NCBI GenBank assembly: GCA_019426215.1
Contig: CM033391.1
Coordinates: 4,700,708-4,764,707 of the forward strand
From: Buddleja alternifolia
Lineage: Eukaryota > Streptophyta > Magnoliopsida > Lamiales > Scrophulariaceae
Direction of reading: 5' to 3'
DNA: 64,000 nucleotides
Shown: positions 1-15,700 of the stretch, piece by piece
How positions within the stretch are numbered: the stretch's first letter is position 1
How the letters are laid out: every line of letters starts with the position of its first letter
Translations under genes and position numbers: made by a program
Notes under the pieces: generated by a model
Databases searched by the model: none
What the model was told of the DNA's origin: nothing
The model's input: the letters and a program-made list of their open reading frames with translations, nothing else

Positions 1-731
1 AGATCAATGGATGACGAGATTCAGACTTGGGATGGGGTGATTTTGAGTAAACACCTATTCCAACCTCTTTTCCATGTTTTCAGCGTAATCCGAAGGTCCA
101 AACAGAGCAGAAGTTTATGGGGTTTTGTTTTCTAAAAGTTTTGACATCAGTCAAAAACAAGAAAAGTCGTTTACTACACTTAAAACAACAAAATGATGTG
201 TTCCAAGCTATAAACATATGCAAGAACGAAAGCTACAGCCAAGATTACATGAGATATTTCAGTCCTTTCAATCTGCGAAAAGGAGAACAAAACAACGCAG
301 CATCACCCCTACCATTTCTTATCGCTCTAAATGAAAATACATATCAATTGGCAAACAAAATATTTTAGTTACAAAGCAGTTTCTCATATGCTAATCATAT
401 AACAGAAACCAATGTAGTAAAAACCTCACTAGAAGAAAGGAAACAGAAACAAGTAAAGAAGAAAGAAAGAAAAAAAAACTAGCCCGGAAAATAGAAATCC
501 GACCAAACGGCACAGTTGTGCAAAAGAATATCAAAGCTTCAACAAACCTTCACGAACTCCCAACTCTAATGCTAAGCCGATTTAGATACAAATTTCACCC
601 TTCAATTCCGCCAGCCCTTGCATTGTATTTCTTCACAGCCCACCATAATAGTCAGGAATTTACGGGCCGTTATGCTGTATGAACGTTGTTACACAATTGT
701 GGATAATCTTTAGATAATGCTAAAATATTAT
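1..731. other. 3' flank / 3' UTR of the AP-2 alpha gene
   Basis: This AT-rich sequence lies downstream of the alpha-adaptin stop codon (TCA on the plus strand at 732-734). The part next to the stop is probably the 3' UTR. I could not fix a polyadenylation site. No other gene is supported; the short open frame at 117-368 has no recognisable domain. Confidence 0.5.
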
Positions 732-3700
732 TCAAAGCAAACCAGCAAGAATAGCCCCGGGATCTGAAATAGGTGGACTTGTCGGTTGAGGTTGAGGTAC
801 AGGTGTGGGTCCCCGAGAAGGAATAGGAATGCTGACTATTTGTTCTTTAATGAATTCCTTCAATCTGTAAATGGGAATAAGAAGCTCAAAAATTAGATAT
901 ATAACCGAAGATAATTGGAAGCGACGAATTTGGATGGTTTGAAGACGTACTCAAATGTCAGAGTAGGATCTCCTGATGCAACAGTCATTCGCAACTGTGT
1001 TCTATCTGCTGGATCTGTTTCTATTCTTACCTGAGTATGATCAAAATGAAATCCAATTGAGGGATCGCAAAGCAGCAGCGATGGAGTTATTCACGAAAAT
1101 AATTGATTTTCACGAGAAATCATGAACACTAATCAACCGAAAACCTATTACCATGTACATATACATACATAAGCTGGAACTTTTTGGTTCATCAGCTAAT
1201 ACCTTGTTTGGTACAAGGATTTCAGTGATGAAGTGAAAAGAAAATAATGCGGGAAAGTACTTTGGTTGCTTGGTTGCCAAGGAACCATGAAAAATGCAAT
1301 TTGGGAAAAAATATCATATCATTACGGAAAACTTATTTCCACTCCCAAAAGATTAACCCTCCATTTTGGTTCTTGGAATTTAGTGAGGAAATGGAAAATA
1401 TTTTCAAGTGTTTGTGCTTTATTATTTTATCCTATTTCGATTTCTTTCCTCACCAAAATCTAAGGTCCAAACATAGCATAGGAAAACTGGAGAAAGCTAG
1501 AGAGAGTGATTGTTTGGTCATATCTCAAAGTCCAACAAAACCAATCACTTCCCTCCTCCCCATTGTTTTGTGCATTATTTTCCTCTGAGAACAAAACAAG
1601 CTTGAGATTTGTATTTCTTTAATTTTTTTTCTTTCTTTTGATCTGGAATTTTTCTTTTCCACGCCAAAATTTTTGAACGAAACAGAGCATAACCATCTTA
1701 GTACGGAAAGTTCCTGTCTAGAGTAATTTACCAAGGATGTCATTTAAGCTCATCTTATCAAAGTGACTTTTCAACCAATGTACAGCTTCCAACTAAAGCC
1801 AGAATCAATATTTTTTTCTTTATGATGATGAATTTGAAAAAAAAATACTACTAAAGTGAGAATCATGTTGTAAGAGCGAAGATTCTATATCTCATCCTTG
1901 AACACCCATCATACGGTTCACAGAGTAATTGCTATCATAGTTAGAAATATAGGCATAGTAGACGAAGAACTTAACTACAAGCTTACCAAGCATAACATGG
2001 CTCGTGTGCTTTCAGAGTAAAAAGTTGTGCTTGCAACCAAATTATTCGCGTTGGGATCCTGTCCGGAAGTTAAAGAATAGCAAAATTCAATGCGTCATAC
2101 AGAGGCCAAAATAATACCTGAAGCAAGAGGCAGGTTAAAAGTTAACAGGATTAGGTACTTACAAGACCGGGACAAACCATCAGATGTAAACTGTTGAACA
2201 AGTTCGCCATTTCTGCAATTGGCATTGGTCTAACGCCTCTAACCTGGTAAGTTAACGGAAAATGAGGTCAGAAATTGGAGTACAACGGTGTATAAGTTAT
2301 GAAGATACAATTTAAAAGGCACATACAACTTCTTGCAGCTTCAATGGAGGTCCTGAGAGTGATCTCCATTGGGGGAAAAACTCTTCAGCTGAAACTGTGA
2401 TTGGCTGGAAAAACTTGTTCAAGACAGTAGGAAGGCGAAGTTTCACATTGACCTGCTTGTGTCTATTTTGTTAGCTTAAGAGATAAATAACAGCTCTCTG
2501 TCACTCTCCAGCTCGGTTTTTATCCTTTGATTTAACTAATTTTGTGTTTGGATTAGAGGATGTTGGGTTTAAGGATTTGAAATCCATAGTAAAAAACCCT
2601 TGGCTAATTTCAGTTACTATGGATTTCAAATCCTTTAGAAACCAATTTGAGTTTTTTTTTCAATCATTAGGTAGTAATGGAATCCACATAGTATTGGAGC
2701 CATTTAAATCCCAACTTCAAATCCTTCCCCCAAAATCAAAATCCTTCAGTCCAAACACAACCTAAAGTTCTTGAATTGTACCTTATGGGTTCCGAACATG
2801 TAAGAAAAATCCAGGACAGCTAATTCTCTGCTTGGTTGGAGGTTGATTACTTCAAATGGACATTGAACCTATGCAGCCAACGTAGTGTTTTCAATCATAA
2901 TCCTAAATATAAAATTAAAAAAATGCTTAACGAAGGCAAACTAACAGGATCAATAAGCGAAAAGAATAACTAGTAACCCGACCTGAGCCCTTGGAGGAAT
3001 AGTCTCAGGTACTAGTGAGAGTTCCATCTTTAGATGTGATGGGGGCAATATCAAAGCTTGAACTGAAATTAGTGGAGCAGTATTTTTATTTCCCAAGAAG
3101 ATAACAACTCGTCCGTGATGAGCTCGCCAATCGGCTTTTATGCCAATCTGGAATCACATTAACAAAGTCGAAAGTTAACCGAAACATTCAGTTTAAGCTT
3201 ATATCACTTGATAATGTATGGGAACGTGGAATTATAGTGCCTGACAACTGAATGGAAATACATGAAAGAGTGTGCACCTGAATATAAGGATCCTCATATA
3301 AGACCCCACTATCCTTCAGGCATAGAGCTTGAAATCTTTCAGTAATATCGCCAATCGGCTGCAATCATCAATGTTGGAGTAAGATTCAGAGGCATAAGCT
3401 CGAAGGGAAAAATCAGTTATAGTGCAGATTTCCAGCAGCTCTTCCCTAAACTATCAACTTTTATGATACTCAACAGACTTGATATCCAGAAAAAAGAATA
3501 GATCTTTAAACATTTGGAACGAACTTTCTGAAATACCCACATAAGCCAATGAAATCTAAAACCATAAATTCGTCCTATATAAGAAAAGTGATCATCTAGG
3601 GAGTTCAAAGTATCCAGCCTTTCATTCACAAATCTTATCTAAAACACAACTTAATACAGTAAACTAACTGTTCCTGGTTGTCTATGATAAATAAAAAGTT

Positions 3701-6700
3701 GAGACATGGGCATTGGCCCAAAAATCACATGATTACAAGCAGGTACTAACACCTGCAAACACAAAGTCGCATTATTTCTACCAGCATTATTTCTTATTCA
3801 TCCAATAGAACTTTTTTAGAGAGTTCTATAGAACATTTGAAACTACTGAGTTTCTGCAGCTACTAAGAGGTAAACCTCTGCTTTATGGGCAGTGTTCGCC
3901 ACTCAACTTTACCAGAATTTTCCAACATTACCGGTGGAAGAGCTGCATGAGACATCGGAAATCTGACTCGACAAGGCGAAAAAATAAGATAAATTGGCCC
4001 ATGATATGAAAACACTAAGAAAACTCCGCGAGTTACATATTTATGCCTAAAACAAACCAGAGTCAGCAAGAAAACCATGAAACAAGTTTAAGAAAAAAAT
4101 CCTTTTTGCATGCTTACATTTAGAAGGAGAGACTCTTCATTTTAATTCTAATAATCAGGAGTTAGGAATCATTATCCTATTTAGCATGGAGTCATGGACA
4201 AATAAACTGCGTCGACAGCAGCCATCTGTTAAGGCAAATGAAGTTTGTGTGCGGCACTTAACTAGACAGGCACATTACGTGGATGTTGGCAATAGGAAGT
4301 AAACCTTGTACTCAAGCACCTCCATGATTTTAATAAATAAACTTGGTTATCAAGCAACTCTGAACCCCAAATGGCAAAGGGCATAACTAATCTCTACCCG
4401 AATTTCAATGAGAACTTAAAGTTGTGTAGAAAACTCAGACTTGGTTAAGTGACGTTAAAAACAATGGAAATCTATTTCGAAATTCAAAATACATCAGCTA
4501 CAAAAAATTGAGCCTTAAAGCCCAAGGCAGCAGTTAGAAGTGCTTCCACAATCAACTAATGATTTGAGAATCTATGGACATGACAAAACAGTTTAACAAG
4601 ATGGTATCTACAAGAAAGAGGCGTTAAACCTAAAAACATTTTCACCAAGAGAGGGTCTCTTAATACCTAGATAATCCAATGATCAAAATATCAAATGAGC
4701 TCTACACAACACATATAGATGAGATGGAACAAGCGATACCTGGACAGTATTAGGCTGTTCTTCAATAGGTGCAATGGCTAATGCATCTGGATTTGCACCG
4801 CTTTCCAAATCAGAAGCTACTCTTAGCTCAGATTGGGGTGCTGTACCTGGTGGGCCTTCAATAGCAAGTGGCCCTAAAAGATCTCCAAGGAGATCAGGAG
4901 AAGATGTGCTACGCGGTTGAGGATCCACAACAGTCAGAGCCCCATTTTCAAGTCCTAACCCTTGCTCACCACTATTCTGATCCTGTCCACATACATGATC
5001 GTTGGTTAGCATTTGAGAATTACAAAACGAGATCCTAGAATCATGTAACATGGTTCCGTATAGTTTTGTTCATGCGTACTACGTATGTGCCCAACTGAGG
5101 TGTAAACCGTTGATTGTGTGCATCATGATGTCATAAAGTGAAATAATGATATCATCATACATCATCCCACAGTTCACACACCAATCGGGCACGTGCCCAG
5201 TCGTGTAGACTACACCATTTTCCATAAGCTATAAAAGTACATCTCACCGCATTGCTCATGACAGGCACCTTCACAAGACCAAGCTGGTTCACAGGTGGTG
5301 TCCCATTTGCAGGGCGTTGATCGGTTGCTACCAAAGCATTAGAAGACTGTTGCTGAGCCCGCAATTTGATTGCACTTTGCTCAGCAGTATCAGCCTCGGA
5401 ATCTTCAGCTTTTTTTATCAAAGACGACTAGAACCAAAGATTTGTTACAGTCAGTGTTAGTAATAAAATGTGTGAAGCTAAATTTCCAGAGAAACAAAGG
5501 TGCTTCAGCCAAGTTCATTACAATAGTAAGAAAATCGATTAATTCTAAGTCAACATTGCAGATCCCAAATTCATACCTGTCTTTCAGGGAACTTTGGCAT
5601 TTCAGCAAGTATATCCATTAGAGCTGCACCTTTCATACTCAAAGCATGATACTCAACAGCACGTTGCTGTATTTCAGCATCAATACAACTTTCATACCTG
5701 GAAAAATCAAATTGTTAACTTATTTAAGCACCAGACCACGATTTTCTAATTATAAACTGACTATGGAAAAAGAAACAAACTGCTAAATATAAATTACTTG
5801 CTGAATATTGCCCAAATGCGCTTTTGTAGCTCCTGGTCAGGTGGTTGAGTGTGCATCAAAATCTTTGCATATGTGGAGAGAAGGATAGGAATTGTTGAAG
5901 TCCTGGTCAAGTTTGATTCAGCTAGATATCATGAAGAAGAATAAGAAAATATGACAGCAGAAGGCAAAAGGATATGTTGTTCTTACGTAACAGTGGGAAG
6001 CTTCTCATGTATGAGACTGAAAATTTCCTTCGGACTACACCCTGGGCGTCTGGATAGAAGATGACTGTATTCTCCAAGGATATATGCACTCACCTATTCA
6101 ATTAAATAAACATAACTATAGTGTAGCAATGAAATTGACTTAATAGAGATTATTTTCACACATTCACTAAACGAATCTAAAACATCCAAAAGTAGCAAGC
6201 AATTTAAAGAAAACCTTGATGTCCAAAGATAGATTAAACTTCTAGGTTTAGTCAATAATATCTCTGATTGCACCAATTCACCACTCATCTTCTGCAACTA
6301 ACTGCCATTAGCCTATGCAGAATCTAATTAATTTTATGCTAACCACACAGTTTTGAACAAATTAAGAATCCAGAAACTGGGAGTAAACAGAATTTACTCG
6401 CATGTACTACACGGATATCAGATGTATTCAGAACTTGCAGTGAACAATATTAATCTTTTAAAGATCAGCATGCAAGTGGAATTCAAATTTTGATGCAAGC
6501 ATGACATTCTTTCGCTTTAAACAATGCAAATTAGATGTAGCTCATAATACTCATAATATTACAATCAAGTGCGACCTAACACACCTTCACCATGGTCTCG
6601 TGGATAGCAGGCTTATCAAGATACTCTCTGGCTTTCAGCGCTGCATAAGGCTGACAAGATATAGAAACAATTACATACATGAGTAAACCGAAACTTCATT

Positions 6701-9700
6701 TCATAGGCAATAAAAACTGATGGGGCAATATGAGTAACATGACAGGCTCCTTCAATTACCTGTAAATCCTCATTGTTTGTAACGAACTGAACCACACGAA
6801 ACCAAATATCATCACTAACAAAATCCCCTGCCTTATCAATCAATTGAAGAATCACATCTACATACCTGCAACACAGACGAGACGCAGTAAATGCATCCGA
6901 AATCTATGTTTTCAGCTGTCAATTGCATCTAGATGAAGAACTTCTAATGAATATTTTTATGATTAAAAAACACAATCTCCATGGATACACCAGAAATCAA
7001 CTTAAACTTTGACGTACAGTGATGAGAGTTGTCCCGGGCCAATTACTAAACTTAGTAGCAAATAGCATGATCTAGTTTATGCCAGTACACAAACAATGAG
7101 AATAGATATTACTCAAAGTGTTTCAAACAAGAATAAGTGTTGAATAAATATTTTTTGAAGTAGTTTGTGTTCCATTAGAAAACCACTCTAGAAGGCCAGC
7201 CTAGCTTTCACGATTTCCGAAAGCTAATTCACAGTATGGTAAATCTCTTTCTTGCCGTTTCCTTATTGTAATACTTCTGGTGCAAGCATCTCAAAGCCAT
7301 AACCAAGACGAAAATAAACAGCCATGTTCCTCTTCTCTAAGGAAGAAAGAGCACATAAACCAGTACTTGATACACCCCTAAACTGCTTTTAGAGAGTATT
7401 GAAACAAACCAAGTCAAATGAAATCCCATTCAGTACCAAATTGATACTAGTGAAGAAAAATCACACAGGCCACTGTTGAATGAAAAATTGCTTTGGCAAA
7501 AATGAAATGGGAAACATACTGAATTTCCATCAATTACTCAAAATCTCGCATGTGCATTTTCTAGTTTATTCCTAGCATTTTAAGTGTAACTTGTATGACA
7601 AACTATTAAGTACATATACATGTTCTTTGATATATCAGTTTCATACCATGACAGGTCAGGGGCAAACTTCTCTGCAAGAATAGCAGCTTTAAGTGACAAT
7701 TCTTCCCGCATTGCAAAGTCTGCTGAGCTAAGATACTAAAACCAGATGACAGTCAGCCCAGTATTCCTTTCTTTGTATACAAGAGCCATCAACAAAGAAT
7801 TATCAAGTGGAATCATAGACAATTTAAACACCTGTAATAATTCTTCAACGATGTCCTTTGCATTTGAAACATCACACATGCCATATAGCAGATCAAGGGC
7901 ACGTCTCCTGATACTGTTAAAATAATTATCATCAGAAACCAAGTCACAGAAAATTATGATGCTGTCGAAATAACTAATCATTAGAAAAATTGGTTCCGAT
8001 GTTAAGTTGAAAAACAAACTTTTGCCTGCCCCAATACCAGCACTACATGATTGAAACCAAAACAAAAACCAGCGTAAAGAAAATAAACTTTGCGTATGAG
8101 TAAACACTTTTAACACCCACTAGAAACACTACTAAAAGGTTGATGATTGCCCTAATGTAACTTGTTACTATTGAATTTTGCAACCACCAAGATATCTAAG
8201 GTATCATCCAACATTCAAATGACACAATGCATCAAATAGGTGAAAACAACCCTAACTTTTTATGCCTAACACGTGATAGCTGTAATGCCTAGCAGTTGAT
8301 TAAATTTTGAAAGAGCATAAAATAGTTCTAGCAAACCTGATATCAGGATCCTTCAGAGAAGTAATGATCTGAGCTTGGTGTCTTTTGATTATATCATGCA
8401 CATCTGTGACCATCAACATCCGAGTCATGTTCTCCTGCATCAGAATAACAGAAAGATCTATGAAAATCAGGGAGTAGCAGTTACAGCATAACTTCTGCAC
8501 CAGAATAAATTTGGTAGTCCAATTACTTGAGATTTTGAGAAGGCATTAAAAATTTGAGCTATTGACAAAACATTTGAAAACAAGACACATAAGAGGTTAA
8601 AAACAAATTAAATTTCACAATGAACTAACAACTCACCAAACCAAGATATCGTATATTAGGTTCACGAACGGCGATAAATTTACCAAGCAATGCAACACAC
8701 TGAGACATCATTTCTTTTTCCGCATCAAGATGCATGACCTGCAGTCAGAGAAGTGAAAACCGAAATGCTATTCGTAAGTGGTAAAATGTTTCTAAAAAGA
8801 TAGGAAAGGTGTAAAATGAGACTTGGTGAACAACTTCTGCAACAATTTTCCTCTTTTCCTGGCATGTCAATGTCACAATTATTCAAAATGTAAGAATATT
8901 GTTTTTTTCTGCTTTAGGGACAGAGTTAAACAGAAACATCAACCTTACAGCAATGTGGTAGGGTACTTATAGTTTATTCTAATTACTTTTCTTTTGAAGG
9001 TGGAAGGGGGGGGGGGGGGGGGGGGGGGGGGCTATCCCACTTCCTTAAGACAGCTGAGGAAGTTCTTTTGGTGGATGCTTTATGCTATTAAGTGAGAAAA
9101 AAGTCTTGCAGATGTATAACAATCAAGTTTATCTTGATATTAGATTCTTCACTTAAAAGAACAACATCTATACCTGCTACTGATCAGAAAGTGACCATGG
9201 AGTTTAAGCTTAAAAGATATCAACAACACTAAAGAAGATCTATAACAGCAAAAATAAATTAGAGTTCATCATATGGTCAGCTTAGTTGGTAAATACTCCA
9301 TCTATATAAGTATTACACGTTGTATGGAGTTATTTCCGCGATTATGGTGCAATAAGAATAAACCAAGCTTTCTAGTCCTAAAATGACACCAATCTTTCAA
9401 GTAAGAAGAAGCTATATTAATACCTATTTGGTCAGCTTAGCATTATGAGAAAAGTCGTTAGATTCTTGTTTTGACTTGTATAGGTGTTTAGAAGAATGCA
9501 AAATGGGCTGAAATAAACTCATTGTCGGAAAGCTAGTTTTCATTTTTTTAAATCTCGCTTCCTCATTCAAGAACGAATGCAAAACCTGCTATAAAAATCA
9601 CATTAATTCTACTGATTAATGGGTCAAGCATTTCCTTCTGAGTTCTGACCTGTCATACGAATATTTGCAACTCTAGCCAATAAAACCCATTTACAGAATT

Positions 9701-12700
9701 TTCAAAAACTTCAGATTCACTACAAGATAACAACCCAAAAGCTACATTCTTGAGTCCTTTTTTGGAGCGTGAATGAAATGGGACATTATAAAGTTTGTTT
9801 GCAACAAAGTCATCATGGTTCCGAAGCATCGACTTTAACTATCTCACATCTTTGTGTTTTGGTAACTCACCACACTTCCTAAGACTATTAAACTCTCTTC
9901 TTCCTCAACATTCTTAAAGAAAATTTTCAAAGCAACTTTTCCAACTACTTTATTTGGTTGTCTACTTCAGTATAGCAGTCTGTAAGGATCATAAACTCCA
10001 TGTGCTCACCACATAAATTGCTTACTAAAGTAAGAGTTTCACTGCCAATAATGATGGGAGAACTCATGAAAGCGAAATAACTACAAGTCCCTTTAAACAT
10101 AAACATCAAGAATATGTAACAAAAGCACGATGCCTAGACTTCTGACCCATTATTTAAATGAGTTTCCCATTGAATCTATAAACTCACAAGAGCAAGGGCT
10201 TCGAAAAGAACAGCATGTGATGCATTGTTCTTGTTAACATTTTTCACAACATCAGTTCCCATCAGTATCCTTTGCAAAACCTGATATCCAAAAATAGGTA
10301 AGTCAAGGAATTATCAAATCAAATAACACACATGACATAACACAAACTTATACACAAGATACAGACACACCACAGGCACATTTCTGCAACTAGCAAGAAT
10401 ATCATGTTAATATTGACATCCCACTCAATTAAACAAAGATTCAGACCTCAAACAATGATCTTCTAGTATTTGGATCTTCAACTGCTGGAAAATACTGAAG
10501 TGCCCTCATTGTCTTGACCTGCAGTGCAAAACATTGTGAAAAACAGGTACATGGGTAGATGATGATAAGTAATCAAATGGCTCTTATACACCGCTGGTCG
10601 AGGATTAAAGTCCAGCATGCAAAGATATTTATTTCTATATCAGCAAGGAAGACAAACCAAAATAAGTTGCTAAAGGGAAACCAAGGATTATGATAGCAAT
10701 TAGCAAGCTGATTATAACCTTCTAAAGCTCAACTCTAATCAACATCGATTTCCCAGGCTGGCTCCAAGAAAAAAATTTGTCCAAACAAGCTTGGCTTGAA
10801 AAGGAGGATCTGAGCTTTGCATATATTTTAAAATTTTCACGATTTTCCAGTATAAAATGTCATTAGATTATTATTCTATATCTCCTAGTTGAACTCATAA
10901 ACACCACTGATTTAAGAATGTGATGGTTTTCTAAGATCATTATAGGATATAAATGAAATTGGATTAACCCACATTTTAGAACTCATCTGCCTTTCTTCAT
11001 ACCCTCTGCACTTCTGTCAGTGTACACCATCCTTTCTAAGTCTCTCTTTCCACATCCTACAGCGACCTCTGATAGAAGCATTTGAGAAATTTTTGGTTTC
11101 TGGTATTAGAAAATGTATTGAATTTTTCTGAAGTCTGATGTTAGTTTCTAGATGTAGTTGGAATCATGACCTTCTGTCTACATTAGTATCACTCAGGTGT
11201 TTCATTCCTCTGTTCGACAAATTTCCTCATATCCAAGTTCTTATTATAGCTTTAACTAGCAGACAGTGAGGATGTCCATTGAGCCGGGCCTACTTGTAGA
11301 CCGATTGTTCGGCTCGCTTAAATTGAGTTGAGTCTAAACGAATGTGAGCAGGGTTAATTTGAGCTTATACGTTAAACCCGATGAATTTGTGAGTTGAGCT
11401 TGAGCTTTAATATGCAGAACCTGAAAAGCCAGAACTCATAATTTTAACCTCTAACTTAATGCTTTGTTGTCATATAGCTACGTTGTTTTTAAACTAGCTT
11501 ATATAAGACAAAATTGGATGAAATGCATATAATGTTGTACAATTTTCTTTTATAGATATTGTGAAAGAACTTTCCGTTTTTTGTATCATCTTTTGTATAT
11601 TAAGAAAGAGTCTAAATTTTTATACATTGCCGTCGACTTCATGACTTCATTAATAACACTTCACAATTATACATATTCATTACCGTAAACTTCTATTTAG
11701 TGTATATTCAAGATTAGTCTCTTAATATGTATTTTATTGAATAGTTTTTCTGATAAAAAAAGGTTACAGTGTGAACCGACCCGAAACAAGCCCCAAGCTC
11801 GTACAAAATGTGAGCCAAACCCAAGAAAAAGTTTATGAGCTCTTTTGAGCCATATAATATTCAAGCCCGATGGTTTTGAGCTTGAGTCACCCTAAGCTCG
11901 ACTCATAAGGCCCTATTGACATTGACAGGATTGACAGACCTAGACCGGTGTAAGAATGAAATGGAAATGACAGGTTTTAAACACATAATTGTGACACCCA
12001 AGTGCGATACTAGAGTGATGGAAGATTTGACAAATAACTATGAATTTGCAAAGCGAAATCACGAAGAATAGGTCATACAAGTTTCTGTTTAGAGACCAGA
12101 ATGAAAATAGAATTTAGATTAGTATCACTCCTATCAAGATAGGAATGTCAAGAAAAGGACAAACCTGAAGCCAAGGAGATGGAATACCATAATAAGTGTA
12201 TTCTTGTGGAATATCTTGATTTCTAGCGAGCCTTTCCAATGTTTTAACACACTTTGGAAGACAACTCCAATATGCCTCATGATTTTTGGACACTAGAGCA
12301 ACTAGAAGGCTCATAGAAGACGTCAACACACCCATATCACGCTCATCTAACAACTGTGCCATCCGATCCGACCTTGCAAGAAAAGAGAAACACGGACAGT
12401 ACTAGATGTGCTATGTTCTTCAATAAAACGAATATAAAGATAAGCAGACACTTACCAGCCATCTACATTCACCACATCAGGATTTTTTCTAAATAGGCGC
12501 AAGAGACATAAAGCAGCCTTCTTCCTCACAAGCGGTCTGCAACTGCTAGAAATCTGGAGCAATAGTAACTTTCAGCATCACTTATTAGTTATCAGTAAAC
12601 ACAGTATCTTCGGAACTCTGTTCACTTACAAGTAACTTTTGAACATCAGGAGCCAGTGATTCAGCAAAATCTCTCCCACCAATATTACCAACCTGAACGG

Positions 12701-15700
12701 ATATGACAAGATTAAACTAAGTGAAGCGACAAAGAAACCATATTTGAGAGAATATGACAGGCATTAAAACAAACTGACTCAATTGAAACACACATGAATT
12801 ACTAACCAATATCTTTGAACAAACGAACTATCCATATTAAATATGTACAAGTAAAAAAAAAAGCCAAAGTCATACCAATGTCAGAGCAAGACACTGAAAT
12901 GTCTCATTGCGACCAATAATGTCATTGCGCACTGTATTGATTGCTAATCTCAAAAAATCATGATTCTCGTTGAGAAGACATGATGTCACTATATAGCCAA
13001 CCTGTAACAACATAAAGCGAGATGAAAATGAACCAAGTGAGGAAAGATATTCTTAATTCTGTGATACCATACCATACCATACCATATCATAACGAGATAA
13101 ATTTCATCCAAATGCTATAAACAGACAGAATTTCAACTTCACTTTTAATAGTTCCATGAGAAAGTATTACAAGGTGACAATATAAGAAAAGTTAAGATCA
13201 CATTCCAAAATTCCTAGTGGAATGATGTATAGAGATAAATCCAACTTAAACTTCCATTATCCTCCTGAGAACTTTCAGATAACCTGTATTTTTTGTCACT
13301 GATTACAAGCACTCCTTAGTCAAGTAAGTGGTTTACAGTCCTATAAATGTAATGGCAAGTTACAAAGGTCACTAATTAAAATTTTAAAGAGACTTATGTT
13401 GATGCATCAACGCTGATAAGACCAAGTGTAGATATTTATGTGCAGTTATTAAATGGTACACCTGCCAGCAAATAATGTGGTTTTGTCCTCCCATTTCCAA
13501 TATGAAGTACATCTTTAGTTTAATGAGTTTTATCTGGGTAGCTATATTTGCAGCAGTAAATGTTGCAATTTCCTTTACCTTTTGAAACGTGTTAATAAAC
13601 TTTGAACCAAGTATAGTTTTCTTGCACCTCCCAGTTGAATTGCTTTGATTATCGTGTTGCAAGTAAAATGACAGGGCAACTAGGAAATTGTTAAAAAGCA
13701 ATTATACATTCCCCTAGCAAGTTTAGGAATTGTTGTTCTTTGGAAAATGATAAAAAATACTGATTTGGAAGATAAATGCGTAAAGGGCAAAAATGTCTGA
13801 CAACTATATCACCAAGGCAAAACTTTGGTGATATGGCTTAATTACAATCCAAAATATAACACCGAACTCAAACGTTTATGTGAGACAACAAAATAAATAA
13901 CAACATGGATGGAGCTGGTTGCAAACCATACCTGCTTTTCAGGATACTTTGGAGCCGATATTAAAGAAACAGCTTCCATGTGACCAAAATCAACATCATA
14001 ACCTAGCATATAAATGTAAAGCATTTTCCAGACATACTTCTTCTTCTCATAATGTGTTAAACCCTGTTAAGTAACGAACACTAATTTAAAAATAAGAATT
14101 TAATGTAAATATGAAGTATTGAAAACTAATATTCGTTTCGAAGAATGCAAGTCGGAATGAATGATTCTCAAGTGAAAATAAACTCAGAGGAAAGTAATTG
14201 CTTGAATCAGTTATGAGGACAGACGTAATAAATTTCCTCTCCAACAACGTAAATTGGACAGCAAAGTAGAGATATCACAAATATTACTTATTAATTCCCC
14301 ATTTCCCCTTATAAGAAAAGAAAAAGAAATGCATAAGGATTTGTCCATGTATATATGCAAGTATAATAAAATGGAGTATGCATAGATCAGTGCCAATGAT
14401 AAGACGTTCACTTTCTGACCGTTTGCAAGGTTAGACTATCTCTTGTCTTCTTGTTTCCATACAAAGACGGGAAATAATGTTGTGGATTTGGGTTCAGAAC
14501 AATCACATTCATTAGGCAAAGAAAATTATAAATCCAGTTTACTCTTATTATGCTCTGTATTTTCTAACAAACACATTGAGTTAATTCTTCATTATAAAAA
14601 AAGCATCTATTAGTGAGATGAAAGAACAACATGAATTGTGAAAGAAGAGTTCTCAATATCACTAAAAAGATCCAGCATCCGACAAGTACCAGCCAACCTT
14701 GTCGCAAATATGGGTGGACATGGACTGTAAACGTATCCAACTGGTGTTATGTGGTCACCGTAGAGGAATAACCCAACCACTGTCCTCCAAGAGCATAGGG
14801 CATCATTTTCACAGGCCTTTAAGCATAAAAAGTGGAAGAAAAAAGAGGATCTTATAGTTATATGAAACCCTAGGGGCTCTGATAAATCATATAAGCATTA
14901 GTAGTGATCCTAGCATCCTATCCACTTTCATTGTAAACCAAACAGAAATTCCAATTACGATATTGAACAATTAGGCTGTGTTTGGCCATATTTTTTGAGA
15001 TGTGTTTTCATTTGTTGGATCAAAAATCCACACCCAAACCCGTTTTCTCCAAAACATACTCATTGTCATTGTTGATTACACATTTTTCTATACAAATGTC
15101 CATCATTACACTTTTCAAATATCACACTATCTCTCATCATTAATTAATTTATCCTCACTATTATCTCTCTTACTTTATAACTAACTCAATCACTTCCTAC
15201 ATCAAATCCCAATAAAATACCATCTTTATATCACATCAACACTAATTCCGACTATTTTTTAAAATGAACTTGAAAATATGGTCAAGCATTCTCACACGAA
15301 TATCATCTTTATACCACAAAATTCAACATTCTCACACGAATATCGATAATTCACATTCCCAAGATAAAATCCTAAAAATGAACTTGAAAATATGGTCAAA
15401 CACTAGATTCCATCAGGACCATTTGCTTACAAGGAAGAAATTTTAAAGCACCAAATTGCCCAATCGAAGCCCTCATTCTCAATTTTACAAACCAGTTTCC
15501 ATTAGAAGATGTGATCATTCAGTTTATGACAAATCTTCCTGGGAAAAAAATGCATACTGTATTCAATTTCACCACTTACTTATTATCTAATATAGCTTCC
15601 TAAGTTTATGCTTACATGCATACATACATCTATTGAACACGTTAACTTGTATCTTGCAATGACTATATTCTCTATCTCATAACCACAGGAGATAGCAATG

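Noticed and set aside
3359..4739. Possible U12-type intron in AP-2 alpha (donor GTATCG)
   Set aside because: It deviates from the GTATCCTT consensus, and no convincing TTCCTTAAC branch site precedes the acceptor. An ordinary U2 GT-AG intron is simpler.
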